Translations under genes and position numbers: made by a program
Notes under the pieces: generated by a model
What the model was told of the DNA's origin: nothing
Databases searched by the model: none
What the model saw: the letters and a program-made list of their open reading frames with translations, nothing else
NCBI RefSeq assembly: GCF_001267925.1
Contig: NZ_CP011409.1
Span: forward strand, 2,852,001 to 2,916,000
From: Herbaspirillum hiltneri N3
Lineage (GTDB): Bacteria > Pseudomonadota > Gammaproteobacteria > Burkholderiales > Burkholderiaceae_D
Direction: 5' to 3'
DNA length: 64,000 bases
Part shown: positions 17,252 to 27,613 of the stretch, piece by piece
Numbering within the stretch: the first letter of the stretch is position 1
Layout: every line of letters begins with the position of its first letter

Positions 17252-18730
17252 GTGGTTTTAAAAGAAACATCAATACACAGAAATTATCTGGCGAGCAGGT
17301 GCTTCGTGGCTGCGGTCTTCGTTGCGCAATTAGCCGGCTGTGTCTCGCTCGCCCCTGACTACGTACGTCCCGCGTCGCCGGTTCCTTCTCACTACGACAG
17401 CGTTACGGGCGCTTCGCACGCGCCTGCCGACATCGTTGGGTGGCGCAGCTACTTTCAGGATCCGCAGCTCCAATCGCTCATTGCGCTCGCCTTGCAAAAC
17501 AACCGGGATCTCGGGATCGCCCTCGCTCGCGTGGATGAGGCACGCGCCGCCTATGGCATTGAGCGTTCCGCACAATTTCCATCCATCGGAGCCCAGGCGG
17601 AACTTGAGCGTTCGCGGGTGCCGGGCGATCTCAATCTCACCGGGAAACCACTGGTGGCAAACCAATATCAGGTGGGATTGGGAATGGCCAGCTGGGAGCT
17701 GGACTTCTGGGGACATATACGCAGTCTCAAGGACGCCGCGCTGGAGAATTATCTCGCCTCAGAGGCAGCGCAACGCGCCGTACGCATCGACCTGATTGCA
17801 CAAGTGGCAACCAGCTATCTGATCTTGTCCGAACTCAACGAGCGCCTGTTCCTTGCCGAGCAAACGCTGGCCAGTCGTGCCGAAAGCTATCGCATATTCT
17901 CGCGGCGCGTCGAGGTGGGCTCCACGTCACGGCTTAATCTGACACAGGTGGCGGTACTGCTGACACAGGCTCAAAGCCTGGTGGCGCAACTGGAGCAGGA
18001 ACGTGCGGCACAGGTGCATCGCCTTACCTTGCTGGCCGGCACCGAAATGGATGAAACGACGCTGCGCAAACGCCTTTCGGATGTCGACGCGCCACGCCGT
18101 TTGCGGGCCGGCGCACCATCCGAGTTGTTGATCAATCGGCCAGACATCATTGCGGCAGAGCATCAGCTCAAGGCCGCCAACGCCAATATCGGCGCAGCGC
18201 GCGCTGCGTTCTTTCCCCGCATTGCCCTGACAGCTTCTGCCGGTACGGCGAGCGCCGAACTCGGCGGCTTGTTCGGTAACGGTAGCCGCGCGTGGACGTT
18301 CTCGCCGGTCATTTCCTTGCCGCTGTTCGACGGCGGCCTTCGCAACAGCAATCTGAACTTGACGACAGCGCGCCATCATATCGCCGTACTCAATTACGAA
18401 AAAAGCATCCAGAATGCATTTCGCGACGTCTCCGATGCCTTGTCCGCCCGCATGTGGCTGGACTACCAGGTGGACATCGCTTCTACCTCTCTCGCCGTCC
18501 AGCTCGAACGTGCACGCTTGTCGACGCTACGCTATGACAACGGCTCGGCTTCGTTTCTGGACGTGCTGGACGCCCAGCGCGACCTTTTGACTGCACAACA
18601 ACAGCTCGTCCAGTTGCAACGCGCCCTGTCGACCAGCAACGTCAGCCTCTATGCCGCGTTGGGCGGCGCCACCGATGAAGTCCCCGCCGCTGATGGCAAG
18701 ACCGTCTCCACGACCGATCCAGACAATTGA
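17252..18730 (+). CDS. NodT-family outer membrane efflux lipoprotein
   Basis: A TolC-like outer membrane channel of 492 residues. The start is set at GTG 17252, which has GGGAG five bases upstream and lies after the predicted transcription start; the longer frame begins inside the FNR box. A signal peptide ends in lipobox LAGC, so the protein is a lipoprotein. Two OEP repeats follow, with the GGLFGNGSRAWTFSPVISLPLFDGG stretch typical of NodT/OprM. It is first in a four-gene efflux operon with an HlyD adaptor and ABC pump instead of an RND pump. Confidence 0.9.
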   Translation: MVLKETSIHRNYLASRCFVAAVFVAQLAGCVSLAPDYVRPASPVPSHYDSVTGASHAPADIVGWRSYFQDPQLQSLIALALQNNRDLGIALARVDEARAAYGIERSAQFPSIGAQAELERSRVPGDLNLTGKPLVANQYQVGLGMASWELDFWGHIRSLKDAALENYLASEAAQRAVRIDLIAQVATSYLILSELNERLFLAEQTLASRAESYRIFSRRVEVGSTSRLNLTQVAVLLTQAQSLVAQLEQERAAQVHRLTLLAGTEMDETTLRKRLSDVDAPRRLRAGAPSELLINRPDIIAAEHQLKAANANIGAARAAFFPRIALTASAGTASAELGGLFGNGSRAWTFSPVISLPLFDGGLRNSNLNLTTARHHIAVLNYEKSIQNAFRDVSDALSARMWLDYQVDIASTSLAVQLERARLSTLRYDNGSASFLDVLDAQRDLLTAQQQLVQLQRALSTSNVSLYAALGGATDEVPAADGKTVSTTDPDN

Positions 18731-18732
18731 CC

Positions 18733-19806
18733 ATGAACACTCCTTCGCGCCGCACTCTGTACCTCCTACTGCTCGCCTTCGCTGCATTGGCTATCGCCTG
18801 GTATGCATGGAAGCAGCTTCGCCATACCGGCCCTGGTGCCGATTTCGCAAGCGGTAACGGCCGTATCGAAGCGACCGAAATCGACGTTGCAGCAAAGCTG
18901 CCAGGCCGCATCGGCGACATCCTCGTCAGCGAAGGCGACTTCGTCGCGGCCGGCCAACCTCTGGCGCATATGCAAACGCAGGTATTGCAGGCGCAACACG
19001 CCGAGGCCTCTGCCCAGAAACAACAAGCCATTGCCACGGTCTCCAGTGCAGAGGCTCAGGTTGTTGTACGTGAAAGCGATTTTCAAGCTGCACAAGCGCT
19101 GGTCGTGCAACGGGAAAGTGAGCTGGAAGCGGCACAACGACGCCTGATTCGTTCCGAGACGCTGGTGCAGGAAGGCGCCTCGTCAATCCAGGAGGTCGAC
19201 GACGATCGCACCCGGGTTCGCACGACACAGGCTGCACTGACTGCTGCGACTGCGCAGACAAAGGCGGCATCGGCGGCAATCAGCGCTGCGAGAACCCAGG
19301 TATCAGGAGCTTCCGCCACCGTGACCGCAATGGCGGCAACGGTATCCCGCATTGAAGCCGACATCAATGACAGCGCGCTGACGGCGCCCCGCAGCGGGAG
19401 AGTGCAATATCGCGTGGCGCAACCCGGCGAAGTGCTCGGAAGCGGCGGAAAAGTGCTCAACCTGGTAGATCTGAGCGATGTCTACATGACCTTCTTCGTC
19501 CCCGAGGCGGTAGCCGGGAAACTGGCGATCGGCAGCGATGTGCGCCTGATTCTCGATGCCGCCCCTAAATACGTGATCCCCGCCAAGGTGTCCTACGTCG
19601 CCAGCACGGCGCAGTTCACGCCGAAGACGGTCGAGACCGCCAGCGAACGGCAAAAACTGATGTTTCGCGTCAAGGCGCGGATTGACCGGGAGCTTCTGTT
19701 AAAACATCTGCAACTGGTCAAAACCGGCTTGCCCGGCGTCGCCTGGGTCAAGCTGGCGGCACAGACGGACTGGCCTGCTGATCTGGCTGTGAAAGTGCCG
19801 CAGTGA
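18733..19806 (+). CDS. HlyD-family periplasmic adaptor (YhiI-like)
   Basis: A membrane-fusion protein of about 357 residues: an N-terminal anchor ([17 protein letters not shown]), split lipoyl/barrel-sandwich halves, and a long Ala/Gln-rich helical hairpin (about residues 80-200). It links the inner membrane ABC pump to the outer membrane channel. The ATG at 18733 is two bases after the upstream stop. The gene ends in a GTGA overlap with the ABC gene, indicating translational coupling. Confidence 0.9.
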   Translation: MNTPSRRTLYLLLLAFAALAIAWYAWKQLRHTGPGADFASGNGRIEATEIDVAAKLPGRIGDILVSEGDFVAAGQPLAHMQTQVLQAQHAEASAQKQQAIATVSSAEAQVVVRESDFQAAQALVVQRESELEAAQRRLIRSETLVQEGASSIQEVDDDRTRVRTTQAALTAATAQTKAASAAISAARTQVSGASATVTAMAATVSRIEADINDSALTAPRSGRVQYRVAQPGEVLGSGGKVLNLVDLSDVYMTFFVPEAVAGKLAIGSDVRLILDAAPKYVIPAKVSYVASTAQFTPKTVETASERQKLMFRVKARIDRELLLKHLQLVKTGLPGVAWVKLAAQTDWPADLAVKVPQ

Positions 19807-22574
19807 GCGGCCTTCCCTCCAGCGATCCGCCGGATATCGTCGCGCGACTATCCGGCGTCAGCCTGCAGCTTGGCAAGACACAGGCGCTCACCGACATCAA
19901 TCTTGTGCTTTCGGCCAAACGGATGATCGGCCTCATCGGACCGGACGGTGTTGGCAAATCAAGCTTGCTGTCCCTGCTGGCAGGCGCCCGCCAGATACAG
20001 CAAGGCCAGATTGACGTGCTGGGCGGCAGCATGGCTGACAGCCGCCATCGCAGCAAGACCTGCCCACGTATTGCCTATATGCCGCAAGGCTTGGGTAAAA
20101 ATCTCTACCCCACGCTGTCGGTGGAAGAAAATCTGCAGTTCTTCGGGCGCCTGTTCGGACACGACGCAATATCCCGTCGGCGCCGGATTGATGAACTGAC
20201 ACAAAGCACCGGACTGCAGCCTTTCCTGTCACGTCCCGCCGGCAAACTGTCCGGTGGCATGAAACAGAAATTGGGCCTGTGCTGCGCATTGATCCACGAT
20301 CCCGATTTGCTGATTCTTGACGAGCCTACCACCGGCGTGGACCCGCTGTCGCGCGCCCAATTCTGGGATTTGATTGCAAGGATCCGCGACGAGCGCGAAG
20401 GCATGAGCGTGATTGTCGCAACCGCTTATATGGAAGAAGCCGAACGCTTTGACTGGCTGGTCGCCATGGATGCCGGCAATATCCTGGCAACCGGGACGCC
20501 AGCGGAACTACGAGAGCAAGTCGGCGCCGCCTCACTGGAAGCGGCGTTCATTGCACTGCTCCCGGAGGCCCGGCGCAGCAGGCATCGCGCCGTAGTCGTC
20601 ACGCCTCTGCAAACCACGGATGGCGATGAAATCGCCATCGAAGCCAAAGGGCTGACGATGCGCTTCGGCGATTTCATCGCTGTCGATCATGTCGATTTCA
20701 GAATCAGGCGCGGCGAGATATTCGGCTTTCTCGGCTCCAATGGCTGCGGCAAATCGACCACCATGAAAATGCTGACCGGCCTGATCCCTGCCAGCGAAGG
20801 GCAAGCCTGGCTGTTCGGCCATGAAGTCGACGGCAGTGATATCGCCACGCGTAGCCGCGTCGGCTATATGTCACAAGCATTTTCTCTTTACAGCGAATTG
20901 AGCGTCCGGCAAAACCTGGTGCTGCACGCGCGCCTGTTCCAGGTGCCCGAGAACGATATCGCATCAAGAATCGATGAAATGGCCAGGCGCTTCGATCTCC
21001 ACCAAGTTCTCGATGAGTTGCCGGAAGGATTGCCGCTGGGCGTACGTCAGCGATTGTCGCTGGCCGTCGCCATGGTCCATCGTCCGGAACTGTTGATCCT
21101 TGACGAGCCGACTTCCGGCGTTGATCCGATCGCACGCGACATGTTCTGGCAACTGATGATCGATTTGGCGCGCAACGATCATGTCACGATCTTCATCTCC
21201 ACGCATTTCATGAATGAGGCCGAACGCTGCGACCGCATCTCGTTGATGCACGCAGGCCGCGTGCTGATCAGCGCGAGTCCGGCAGAGCTGGTCCGGCAAA
21301 GCGGTGCGGCGACACTTGAGGAGGCGTTCATCGGCTATCTCAAAGAAGCGGCCGGCGAGCAGAATATGACGTCGTCGCCTGCGCTGACGTCGCAGAACGC
21401 GGCAGAAACAGCCGCGCTGCCGTCCGTTTCACCACGCCGGCAAAACCGAGGCTTCCGGTTCGGACGCGCCTATAGCTATGCGCTGCGAGAAACCTTGGAA
21501 TTGCGGCGCGATCCGGTAAGAGCGACGCTCGCCTTGCTGGGGACGGCTATTTTGCTGTTCATCATCGGCTACGGCATCAGTCTCGACGTCGAAAACCTGT
21601 CCTATGCGGTACTTGACAGCGACCAGACTTCGCTGAGCCAAAGCTATGCACTCAATCTCTCCGGCTCTCGCTATTTCATCGAGAAGGCGCCGTTATCCAA
21701 CTACCCGGAACTGGACCGTCGCATGCGTGATGGAGAGTTGTCGCTGGTAATAGAAATACCATCCGGATTCGCGCGCAACATTGAACGCGGCGCACCAGCG
21801 CAAATCGGAGCCTGGATCGACGGCGCCATGCCCATGCGCGCCGAGACCATCCGTGGCTACGTACAGGCGATGCATCAGATGTGGCTCGTCGACATGGCTA
21901 CGCGCCGGCTGGGCATGCATCCTGTCGCAGCCAGTTCAATCGAAACACGCTATCGTTACAATCCCGACGTCAAGAGCCTTCCTGCCATGGTGCCGGCAGT
22001 CATTCCGATGCTACTGATGATGATTCCAGCGATGCTGACAGCGTTGTCCGTCGTGCGGGAGAAAGAGCTAGGATCAATCATCAATCTCTACGTCACACCG
22101 ATTTCCCGTGCTGAATTTTTGCTCGGCAAGCAAGTTCCGTACATATTGCTGGGAATGATCAACTTCCTGTTGCTGGCATTGCTCGCGGTCACCGTATTCG
22201 GCGTCCCCATCAAGGGCGACTTCGCCTCGCTATCGCTGGCGGCGTTCATCTTTATCGTCTGTTCTACCGGATTGGGCTTGCTGGCGTCCACCTTCACCAA
22301 CAGCCAGATTGCAGCGATCTTTGTCACGATGATCGGCACAATCATTCCCTGCGTGCAGTTTGCCGGCCTGCTCAATCCGGTATCGTCACTGGAAGGCGCA
22401 GGGGCTTTGATCGGACGCCTGTATCCGGCCTCACATTTCCTCACCATCAGCCGCGGAATCTTCAACAAGGCGCTCGATTTATCCGGACTGATGCCCTCCT
22501 TCTGGTCGCTGCTGGCGGCTGTCCCTGTCATTCTGGGCGCATCCGTTCTGCTGCTCAGAAAGCAGGAGCGCTGA
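19803..22574 (+). CDS. RbbA-like fused ABC transporter (two ATPases plus permease)
   Basis: A 923-residue protein with GTG start overlapping the HlyD stop. The first ABC domain has Walker [10 protein letters not shown] (K52), signature LSGGMKQ and Walker [14 protein letters not shown]. The second has Walker [10 protein letters not shown] (K317), a degenerate signature LPLGVRQ and an intact Walker B. An ABC-2 permease domain with about six helices fills residues 550-923. This layout equals Escherichia coli RbbA/YhiH, known for ribosome-associated ATPase activity but most often encoded, as here, with YhiI and YhhJ homologues. Export of an unknown substrate is the likeliest role. Confidence 0.88.
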   Translation: MSGLPSSDPPDIVARLSGVSLQLGKTQALTDINLVLSAKRMIGLIGPDGVGKSSLLSLLAGARQIQQGQIDVLGGSMADSRHRSKTCPRIAYMPQGLGKNLYPTLSVEENLQFFGRLFGHDAISRRRRIDELTQSTGLQPFLSRPAGKLSGGMKQKLGLCCALIHDPDLLILDEPTTGVDPLSRAQFWDLIARIRDEREGMSVIVATAYMEEAERFDWLVAMDAGNILATGTPAELREQVGAASLEAAFIALLPEARRSRHRAVVVTPLQTTDGDEIAIEAKGLTMRFGDFIAVDHVDFRIRRGEIFGFLGSNGCGKSTTMKMLTGLIPASEGQAWLFGHEVDGSDIATRSRVGYMSQAFSLYSELSVRQNLVLHARLFQVPENDIASRIDEMARRFDLHQVLDELPEGLPLGVRQRLSLAVAMVHRPELLILDEPTSGVDPIARDMFWQLMIDLARNDHVTIFISTHFMNEAERCDRISLMHAGRVLISASPAELVRQSGAATLEEAFIGYLKEAAGEQNMTSSPALTSQNAAETAALPSVSPRRQNRGFRFGRAYSYALRETLELRRDPVRATLALLGTAILLFIIGYGISLDVENLSYAVLDSDQTSLSQSYALNLSGSRYFIEKAPLSNYPELDRRMRDGELSLVIEIPSGFARNIERGAPAQIGAWIDGAMPMRAETIRGYVQAMHQMWLVDMATRRLGMHPVAASSIETRYRYNPDVKSLPAMVPAVIPMLLMMIPAMLTALSVVREKELGSIINLYVTPISRAEFLLGKQVPYILLGMINFLLLALLAVTVFGVPIKGDFASLSLAAFIFIVCSTGLGLLASTFTNSQIAAIFVTMIGTIIPCVQFAGLLNPVSSLEGAGALIGRLYPASHFLTISRGIFNKALDLSGLMPSFWSLLAAVPVILGASVLLLRKQER

Positions 22575-22575
22575 T

Positions 22576-23718
22576 ATGGCTCGCCATCTCTCCCTGCGTT
22601 CTGCCGCCAATATCCTTCGCCTTGGCGTCAAGGAATTATGGAGCCTGGCGCGTGATCCGACAATGCTGGTGCTGATTGTCTACACCTTCAGCGTCTCCAT
22701 CTACGTCGCCGCAACGGCCATGCCGGACAGTTTGCATAACGCCGCCATCGCCATCGTCGATGAAGACGGCTCACCTTTATCCGCACAGATCGCCGCCAGT
22801 TTCTATCCGCCCTACTTCAAACTGCCGGACATGATTTCTTCCGATCAGATGGACGTTGGCATGGACAGCGGCAACTACACCTTCGTACTGGACATTCCTC
22901 CTGATTTCCAGCGTGATGTGCTGGCCGGCCGGTCTCCTGCGATGCAGCTGAATGTGGACGCCACGCGCATGAGCCAGGCATTTACCGGCAACGCCTATAT
23001 TCTTGAGATCATTAACGCCGAAGTGACAGAGTTCCTGCAGCGATATCGCGGCCTCGCCGCCTCACCGGTGGAACTGGTGCTACACGCTCGCTTCAATCCC
23101 AATCTGGAGCGTGCCTGGTTCGGTGCACTCATGGAAATCATCAACAACGTCACCATGCTATCCATCATCCTCACCGGCGCGGCGCTCATTCGGGAGCGTG
23201 AACACGGCACCATCGAGCACTTGCTGGTGATGCCTGTCACACCACTCGAGATCATGCTGGCCAAGGTGTGGTCCATGGGCCTTGTGGTGTTGCTGGCGGC
23301 TGCGGCGGCGCTGGTGTTCATCGTCCAAGGCGCATTGCGGGTGCCAATTCAGGGTTCCATCCTTCTGTTTCTGCTTGTGGCCGCGTTACACCTGTTCGCG
23401 ACGACGTCGATGGGCATGTTCATGGCGATGCTGGCGCGCTCCATGCCGCAGTTTGGCATGCTGCTGGTACTGGTGCTGCTGCCCCTGCAGCTGTTGTCGG
23501 GAGGATCAACCCCACGCGAAAGCATGCCGGTATTGGTGCAAGACCTGATGCTGGCAGCGCCGACCACGCATTTCGTCTCCGCCGGACAGGCAATTCTTTA
23601 CCGGGGTGCAGGTTTGAGCGTGATCTGGCCGCAGATGCTGGCCATCGTTGGAATCGGGGCCGTGTTGTTCTTTGCCTCGCTGACCAGATTTCGAAAGACT
23701 CTGGGTCAAATGGCCTGA
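22576..23718 (+). CDS. ABC-2 permease (YhhJ-like)
   Basis: A 380-residue inner membrane permease. One helix near residues 25-45 precedes a large periplasmic domain, and five helices follow from about residue 180 (the TGAALIREREHGTIEHLLVMPVTPLEIMLAK motif is typical of ABC-2 permeases). It begins one base after the RbbA-like stop and completes the export system. The pair probably forms a heterodimer with the permease half of the RbbA-like protein. Confidence 0.9.
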   Translation: MARHLSLRSAANILRLGVKELWSLARDPTMLVLIVYTFSVSIYVAATAMPDSLHNAAIAIVDEDGSPLSAQIAASFYPPYFKLPDMISSDQMDVGMDSGNYTFVLDIPPDFQRDVLAGRSPAMQLNVDATRMSQAFTGNAYILEIINAEVTEFLQRYRGLAASPVELVLHARFNPNLERAWFGALMEIINNVTMLSIILTGAALIREREHGTIEHLLVMPVTPLEIMLAKVWSMGLVVLLAAAAALVFIVQGALRVPIQGSILLFLLVAALHLFATTSMGMFMAMLARSMPQFGMLLVLVLLPLQLLSGGSTPRESMPVLVQDLMLAAPTTHFVSAGQAILYRGAGLSVIWPQMLAIVGIGAVLFFASLTRFRKTLGQMA

Positions 23719-23776
23719 ATATCCCTATGAATCCCACTAACGAACACACGCAAGCAATTTTCCATTCGGAGGCCTC

Positions 23777-25180
23777 ATGAGCAACGACGATCTGTGTATA
23801 GTCCGGAACCGCATTTTCGATGAAATCATGGTCGGCGACGCTGCATCCATAGAGCGGACACTGACAGCGCAAGACATCCAGTTGTTTGCCGTGCTCTCCG
23901 GCGACGTCAATCCTCAGCATCTGGACGCTGAATTCGCTTCATCAACCCGCTTCCATGGCGTTATTGCGCACGGCATGCTGGGAGGTGCACTGATCTCCGC
24001 GGTGCTTGGCACCCGGCTGCCGGGGCCGGGCACGATCTATCTCGGGCAAACGCTGAGTTTCAAGGCGCCGGCACGCATTGGCGACACACTCACCATCAGC
24101 GTATGCGTGACGGAACGGCACGAAGTGGGCAAACGACTCAAACTCGCCTGTTCCTGCATCAATCAAAACGGGATCACCGTCATCGAGGGCCAGGCCGACG
24201 TCATTGCCCCCACAGAACGCATATCAATGCCGCGCACCACCTTGCCCGAGGTGCGGCTGCTCAGCGGAGAGAACGGCTTGCTGCGCTTGCTCGAACATGT
24301 TCGCCCCATGGGTGCGGTGGTCACCGCGGTAGTGCATCCTTGCGATGAACTGAGCCTGTCGGCAGCACTTGATGCGCAGGCAGCCGGGTTGATCGTACCT
24401 GTGTTGGTCGCTCCCCGCGCAAAACTACAAGCCGTTGCCGACAGCAACAAACTGGATATTTCGACACTGCGTATTGAAGATGTTCCTCACAGCCATGCAG
24501 CGGCGGCTCGTGCCGTTGAGCTTGCGGCCAGCGGCGAGGTTGCAGCACTCATGAAAGGAAGCCTGCACACCGATGAACTGATGTCGGCTGTGCTGGCCTG
24601 CCCCGCTCTGCGGACCGGACGGCGCCTGAGCCACTGCTTCCTGATGCAGACACCGAGCTATCCGCGTCCCTTCATCATTACCGATGCCGCCATCAACATC
24701 GCTCCGGACCTGGACGAAAAAGCCGACATCATCCGCAACGCCATCGGACTTGCCCAAGCCATTGGCGTACAGCAGCCGCGCGTCGCCATTCTGGCTGCGG
24801 TCGAAACCGTCAATCCTCGCATGACCGCCACCTTGGACGCGGCCGCGCTCTGCAAGATGGCGGATCGCGGCCAGATTCGCGGTGCAGTACTGGATGGACC
24901 GCTGGCGTTCGACAATGCCGTATCCATGGCGGCAGCGCGCATCAAAGGCATCGTTTCCGATGTGGCTGGACGCGCCGATATTCTCGTCGTACCGGATCTG
25001 GAGAGCGGCAACATGCTGGCCAAACAGCTTGAATATCTTGGCGGCGCCGCCAGTGCCGGCATCGTGCTCGGCGCGCGGATACCGATCGTCCTGACCAGCC
25101 GTGCCGATTCGCGCGAATCCCGCATCGCCTCCTGCGCCATTGCACTGTTACTGGCCAAGCGCGAGCAGGAGGAGCCATGA
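23777..25180 (+). CDS. MaoC-domain / phosphate acetyltransferase fusion
   Basis: A 467-residue two-domain protein. Residues 1-155 form a MaoC hot-dog domain (LSGDVNPQHLDAEFA and HGMLGGALISAVLG hold the Asp/His hydratase motif). Residues 160-467 are a phosphotransacetylase of the Pta/Ptb type (GRADILVVPDLESGNMLAKQL). The N-terminal part may hydrate enoyl-CoA to (R)-3-hydroxyacyl-CoA, a PHA monomer; the C-terminal part turns acyl-CoA into acyl phosphate. ATG 23777 follows GGAGG. The stop overlaps ackA (ATGA), so acyl phosphate can pass straight to ATP production. Confidence 0.88.
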   Translation: MSNDDLCIVRNRIFDEIMVGDAASIERTLTAQDIQLFAVLSGDVNPQHLDAEFASSTRFHGVIAHGMLGGALISAVLGTRLPGPGTIYLGQTLSFKAPARIGDTLTISVCVTERHEVGKRLKLACSCINQNGITVIEGQADVIAPTERISMPRTTLPEVRLLSGENGLLRLLEHVRPMGAVVTAVVHPCDELSLSAALDAQAAGLIVPVLVAPRAKLQAVADSNKLDISTLRIEDVPHSHAAAARAVELAASGEVAALMKGSLHTDELMSAVLACPALRTGRRLSHCFLMQTPSYPRPFIITDAAINIAPDLDEKADIIRNAIGLAQAIGVQQPRVAILAAVETVNPRMTATLDAAALCKMADRGQIRGAVLDGPLAFDNAVSMAAARIKGIVSDVAGRADILVVPDLESGNMLAKQLEYLGGAASAGIVLGARIPIVLTSRADSRESRIASCAIALLLAKREQEEP

Positions 25181-26388
25181 ACGATTGCATTCTGGTCCTG
25201 AACTGCGGCTCATCAAGCATCAAATTTGCCTTGTTCAATACGCCGCTGCCGCATCAGCGTACGCCGCTGTGGAGTGGCAAGGCCGATGGCATTACGGGAT
25301 CTGCCCCGACCTTTTCCGTATCAGGACAAGCCACGGAGAACCTGTCGTTTGAGACCGACGCTCCGTATCATGAGGCGCTCGTGCGCATCCGCGACTATAC
25401 CGTCAACAGGCTAGGCAACAATCGCCTTGTCGCGGTAGCACACCGCGTGGTGCACGGCGGCGCCAAATACTCTGCCCCGGTACAGGTCGACCATCAGGTG
25501 CTAGCCGACTTGCGCAGCTACATTCCACTGGCGCCGCTGCATCAGCCGTTTGCGCTGGATGCCATCGAGAGCTTGCTGCATGCTCAGCCGGGCTTGACGC
25601 AGATCGTCTGCTTCGACACGGCCTTTCACCACACCTTGCCGCGGGTGGAGAAAATGTTGCCCATTCCCTATCCCGCCTGGGAGCGAGGTGTACAGCGTTA
25701 CGGCTTCCATGGCTTGTCATACGAATACATGTCAGTTGTGCTACCGGAGCGCTACGGCGACCTTGCCCGGGGCAACACTATCGTTGCCCACCTCGGTAGC
25801 GGCGCCAGCCTTTGCGCCATGCGAGGTTTGCGCAGCATGGCCACGACGATGGGATTTTCTGCGCTGGACGGGCTGATGATGGGAACCCGCTGCGGGTCGC
25901 TCGATCCAGGTGTGCTGCTCTATATGATGGAGACCGAAGAATTGTCTCCGCAGCAACTTGGACATGTGCTGTACCACGAGTCCGGCCTGTATGGCGTCTC
26001 CGGCATATCGGCCGATCCGCGCGCACTCATCGCGGTCGAACATGACAACCCACGGGCTTTCGACGCCCTTGCTTTGTATGTGCGGCGCATTGTTCGGGAA
26101 ATCGGTGCGCTGGCAGCAGTGCTGGGCGGCCTCGACATGTTGGTATTTACCGCCGGCATCGGTGAGCATAACGACGAGCTCCGGCGCCGAATCTGCGACG
26201 CCCTGCAATTCCTCGGACTGACCCTCCACGACCAGGCCAATCGAACCAATCAGGGTCATGCCGCATTAATTTCCTCATCGCGAAGCCGCGTCGCCGTAGC
26301 GGTGGAACCGACCAATGAGGAATGGATGGCGGCAAGTCTGTCACAGCCGCTGCTGCCAATGACGTCGTTGTATTGCAACGTTGTATGA
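25177..26388 (+). CDS. ackA: acetate kinase
   Basis: A 403-residue ASKHA-fold kinase: phosphate-binding NCGSSSIKFALF at residues 9-20, HRVVHGG, the FDTAFHHTLP loop, HLGSGASLCAM and the closing FTAGIGEHNDELRRR. It makes ATP and acetate from acetyl phosphate, useful when respiration is limited. It is translationally coupled to the MaoC-Pta gene. A usp follows after 30 bases and may be co-transcribed. Whether the pair prefers acetate or a longer acyl group such as butyrate is not decided by sequence. Confidence 0.92.
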   Translation: MNDCILVLNCGSSSIKFALFNTPLPHQRTPLWSGKADGITGSAPTFSVSGQATENLSFETDAPYHEALVRIRDYTVNRLGNNRLVAVAHRVVHGGAKYSAPVQVDHQVLADLRSYIPLAPLHQPFALDAIESLLHAQPGLTQIVCFDTAFHHTLPRVEKMLPIPYPAWERGVQRYGFHGLSYEYMSVVLPERYGDLARGNTIVAHLGSGASLCAMRGLRSMATTMGFSALDGLMMGTRCGSLDPGVLLYMMETEELSPQQLGHVLYHESGLYGVSGISADPRALIAVEHDNPRAFDALALYVRRIVREIGALAAVLGGLDMLVFTAGIGEHNDELRRRICDALQFLGLTLHDQANRTNQGHAALISSSRSRVAVAVEPTNEEWMAASLSQPLLPMTSLYCNVV

Positions 26389-26418
26389 CTCGCTTTCAAC
26401 ACTTTTCAGGAGAACTTC

Positions 26419-26892
26419 ATGTACAAAACCATTCTTGTACCTATTGACGGCAGCTCTACCGCTGAATCCGCCGTCAAAGAGGCGTCCCGGCTCGCGAGCT
26501 TATGCCAGGCACACGTGCACCTGTTACATGTACTGGACATGGCGACGATCAGTAACGGTTTTGAGGATCCGGATGTCTATATCAGTACAACCAGGCCCCT
26601 CGCACTCAAGGAAGCGGAAGAAATGCTGGCTCGTACTCGCGCGGTTCTTGAGAAATCGGGGATTGATGTGGATTGCGAAATCAAGGAATCGATGGGGGCG
26701 CACATTGCCGACGCGATCATCGAGCGTGCAATAGCCTGGAAATCAGACATCATCGTCATCGGCACACACGGCCGACGCGGAGTGCGCCGATTCCTGATGG
26801 GAAGTGACGCCGAGCAAGTTGCGCGAACCTCGCCCGTTCCGGTACTGCTGGTCAGAGGGAACGAAAATGCGTCAGCCCGTGCGGCGACGTGA
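26419..26892 (+). CDS. universal stress protein, single domain
   Basis: A 157-residue Usp with the start motif PIDGSSTAESAVKEA and a complete ATP-binding loop, GTHGRRGVRRFLMGSDAEQVA, ending in PVPVLLVRG. ATG 26419 is preceded by AGGAG. It follows ackA closely, and no separate promoter is obvious in the 30-base gap. Confidence 0.92.
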   Translation: MYKTILVPIDGSSTAESAVKEASRLASLCQAHVHLLHVLDMATISNGFEDPDVYISTTRPLALKEAEEMLARTRAVLEKSGIDVDCEIKESMGAHIADAIIERAIAWKSDIIVIGTHGRRGVRRFLMGSDAEQVARTSPVPVLLVRGNENASARAAT

Positions 26893-26900
26893 ATGAGAAA

Positions 26901-26933
26901 CGGCATCATCGGCAAGAATTGCCGATGATGCCG
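26901..26933. terminator. 15-bp hairpin between convergent genes
   Basis: CGGCATCATCGGCAA (26901-26915) pairs perfectly with 26919-26933 around a 3-base loop. No T-run follows, so it may be a terminator of the non-canonical kind or an RNA-stabilising stem at the 3' end of the usp message. The phasin gene converges on it. Confidence 0.55.
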
Positions 26934-26981
26934 CATGACCGTCCTGACGCATCAGGGCCCGTTAACAGGCCCGGAAGCAAT

Positions 26982-27530
26982 TTATTTCCGGGTTCGCGTC
27001 CTGGCAGCTGAGCCGCCATTCTTTTCGCTTACGGGGTGCGTCAAATCCGTATCCTTCGCGCTCGCGACGCTGCCGGCCCATTGGGCATAACCCTTACTTG
27101 CTTGTGCGAGCATGTCCTGAATGAATGCGAGGGACTGCGCATTGGCGGCGGGAACATCGATCGCCGAACCGCGCATGGCCGCCATGTTTGCGGCATGCGC
27201 AGCGCGCTGCTGGGCGACGTCAAGCACTGCCGCCTGCATGTCCAGCATGATCTTCGCGATCTGCTGCCCATAGGCCGTCATATTTTCAAACTCCTTGCCG
27301 AGATGGGCCGAGTCCAGCCATTCCGGGACGGCATTGCCCTGAGTCTGGCTGAGTGCGCTGGACTTGGAAGTCCAGCTGGCAGCAGTTTGTTTCAGCGCGC
27401 AGAGGTTCAAGTCCGCAAAACGAAACGCCATATCCAGTGCATTCGCAGCAACCGCATTAAGAAAGCGCAGTTCTTCGTTGAACAAACGGCGAATATCGTC
27501 CTGGTTCTGGGGAGGGGAAAAGGGAAACAT
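26982..27530 (-). CDS. phasin family protein
   Basis: A 182-residue, Ala-rich, largely helical protein of the phasin family (EELRFLNAVAANALDMAFRFADLNLCALKQTAA). Phasins coat PHA granules and control their number and size. The C-terminal tail is basic (ARTRTRK), which could touch DNA as some granule-associated proteins do. ATG 27530 has GGAG upstream. It is probably the last gene of a leftward phaB-hemerythrin-phasin unit. Confidence 0.85.
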   Translation of the reverse strand: MFPFSPPQNQDDIRRLFNEELRFLNAVAANALDMAFRFADLNLCALKQTAASWTSKSSALSQTQGNAVPEWLDSAHLGKEFENMTAYGQQIAKIMLDMQAAVLDVAQQRAAHAANMAAMRGSAIDVPAANAQSLAFIQDMLAQASKGYAQWAGSVASAKDTDLTHPVSEKNGGSAARTRTRK

Positions 27531-27613
27531 GGGAAACTCCTCGTTCTTTGGCCTTCGTCAGAAGGCATGAATCAGTGAATCTGCAAATTGCTTCGATGCG
27601 TTCCAATCGGCCG

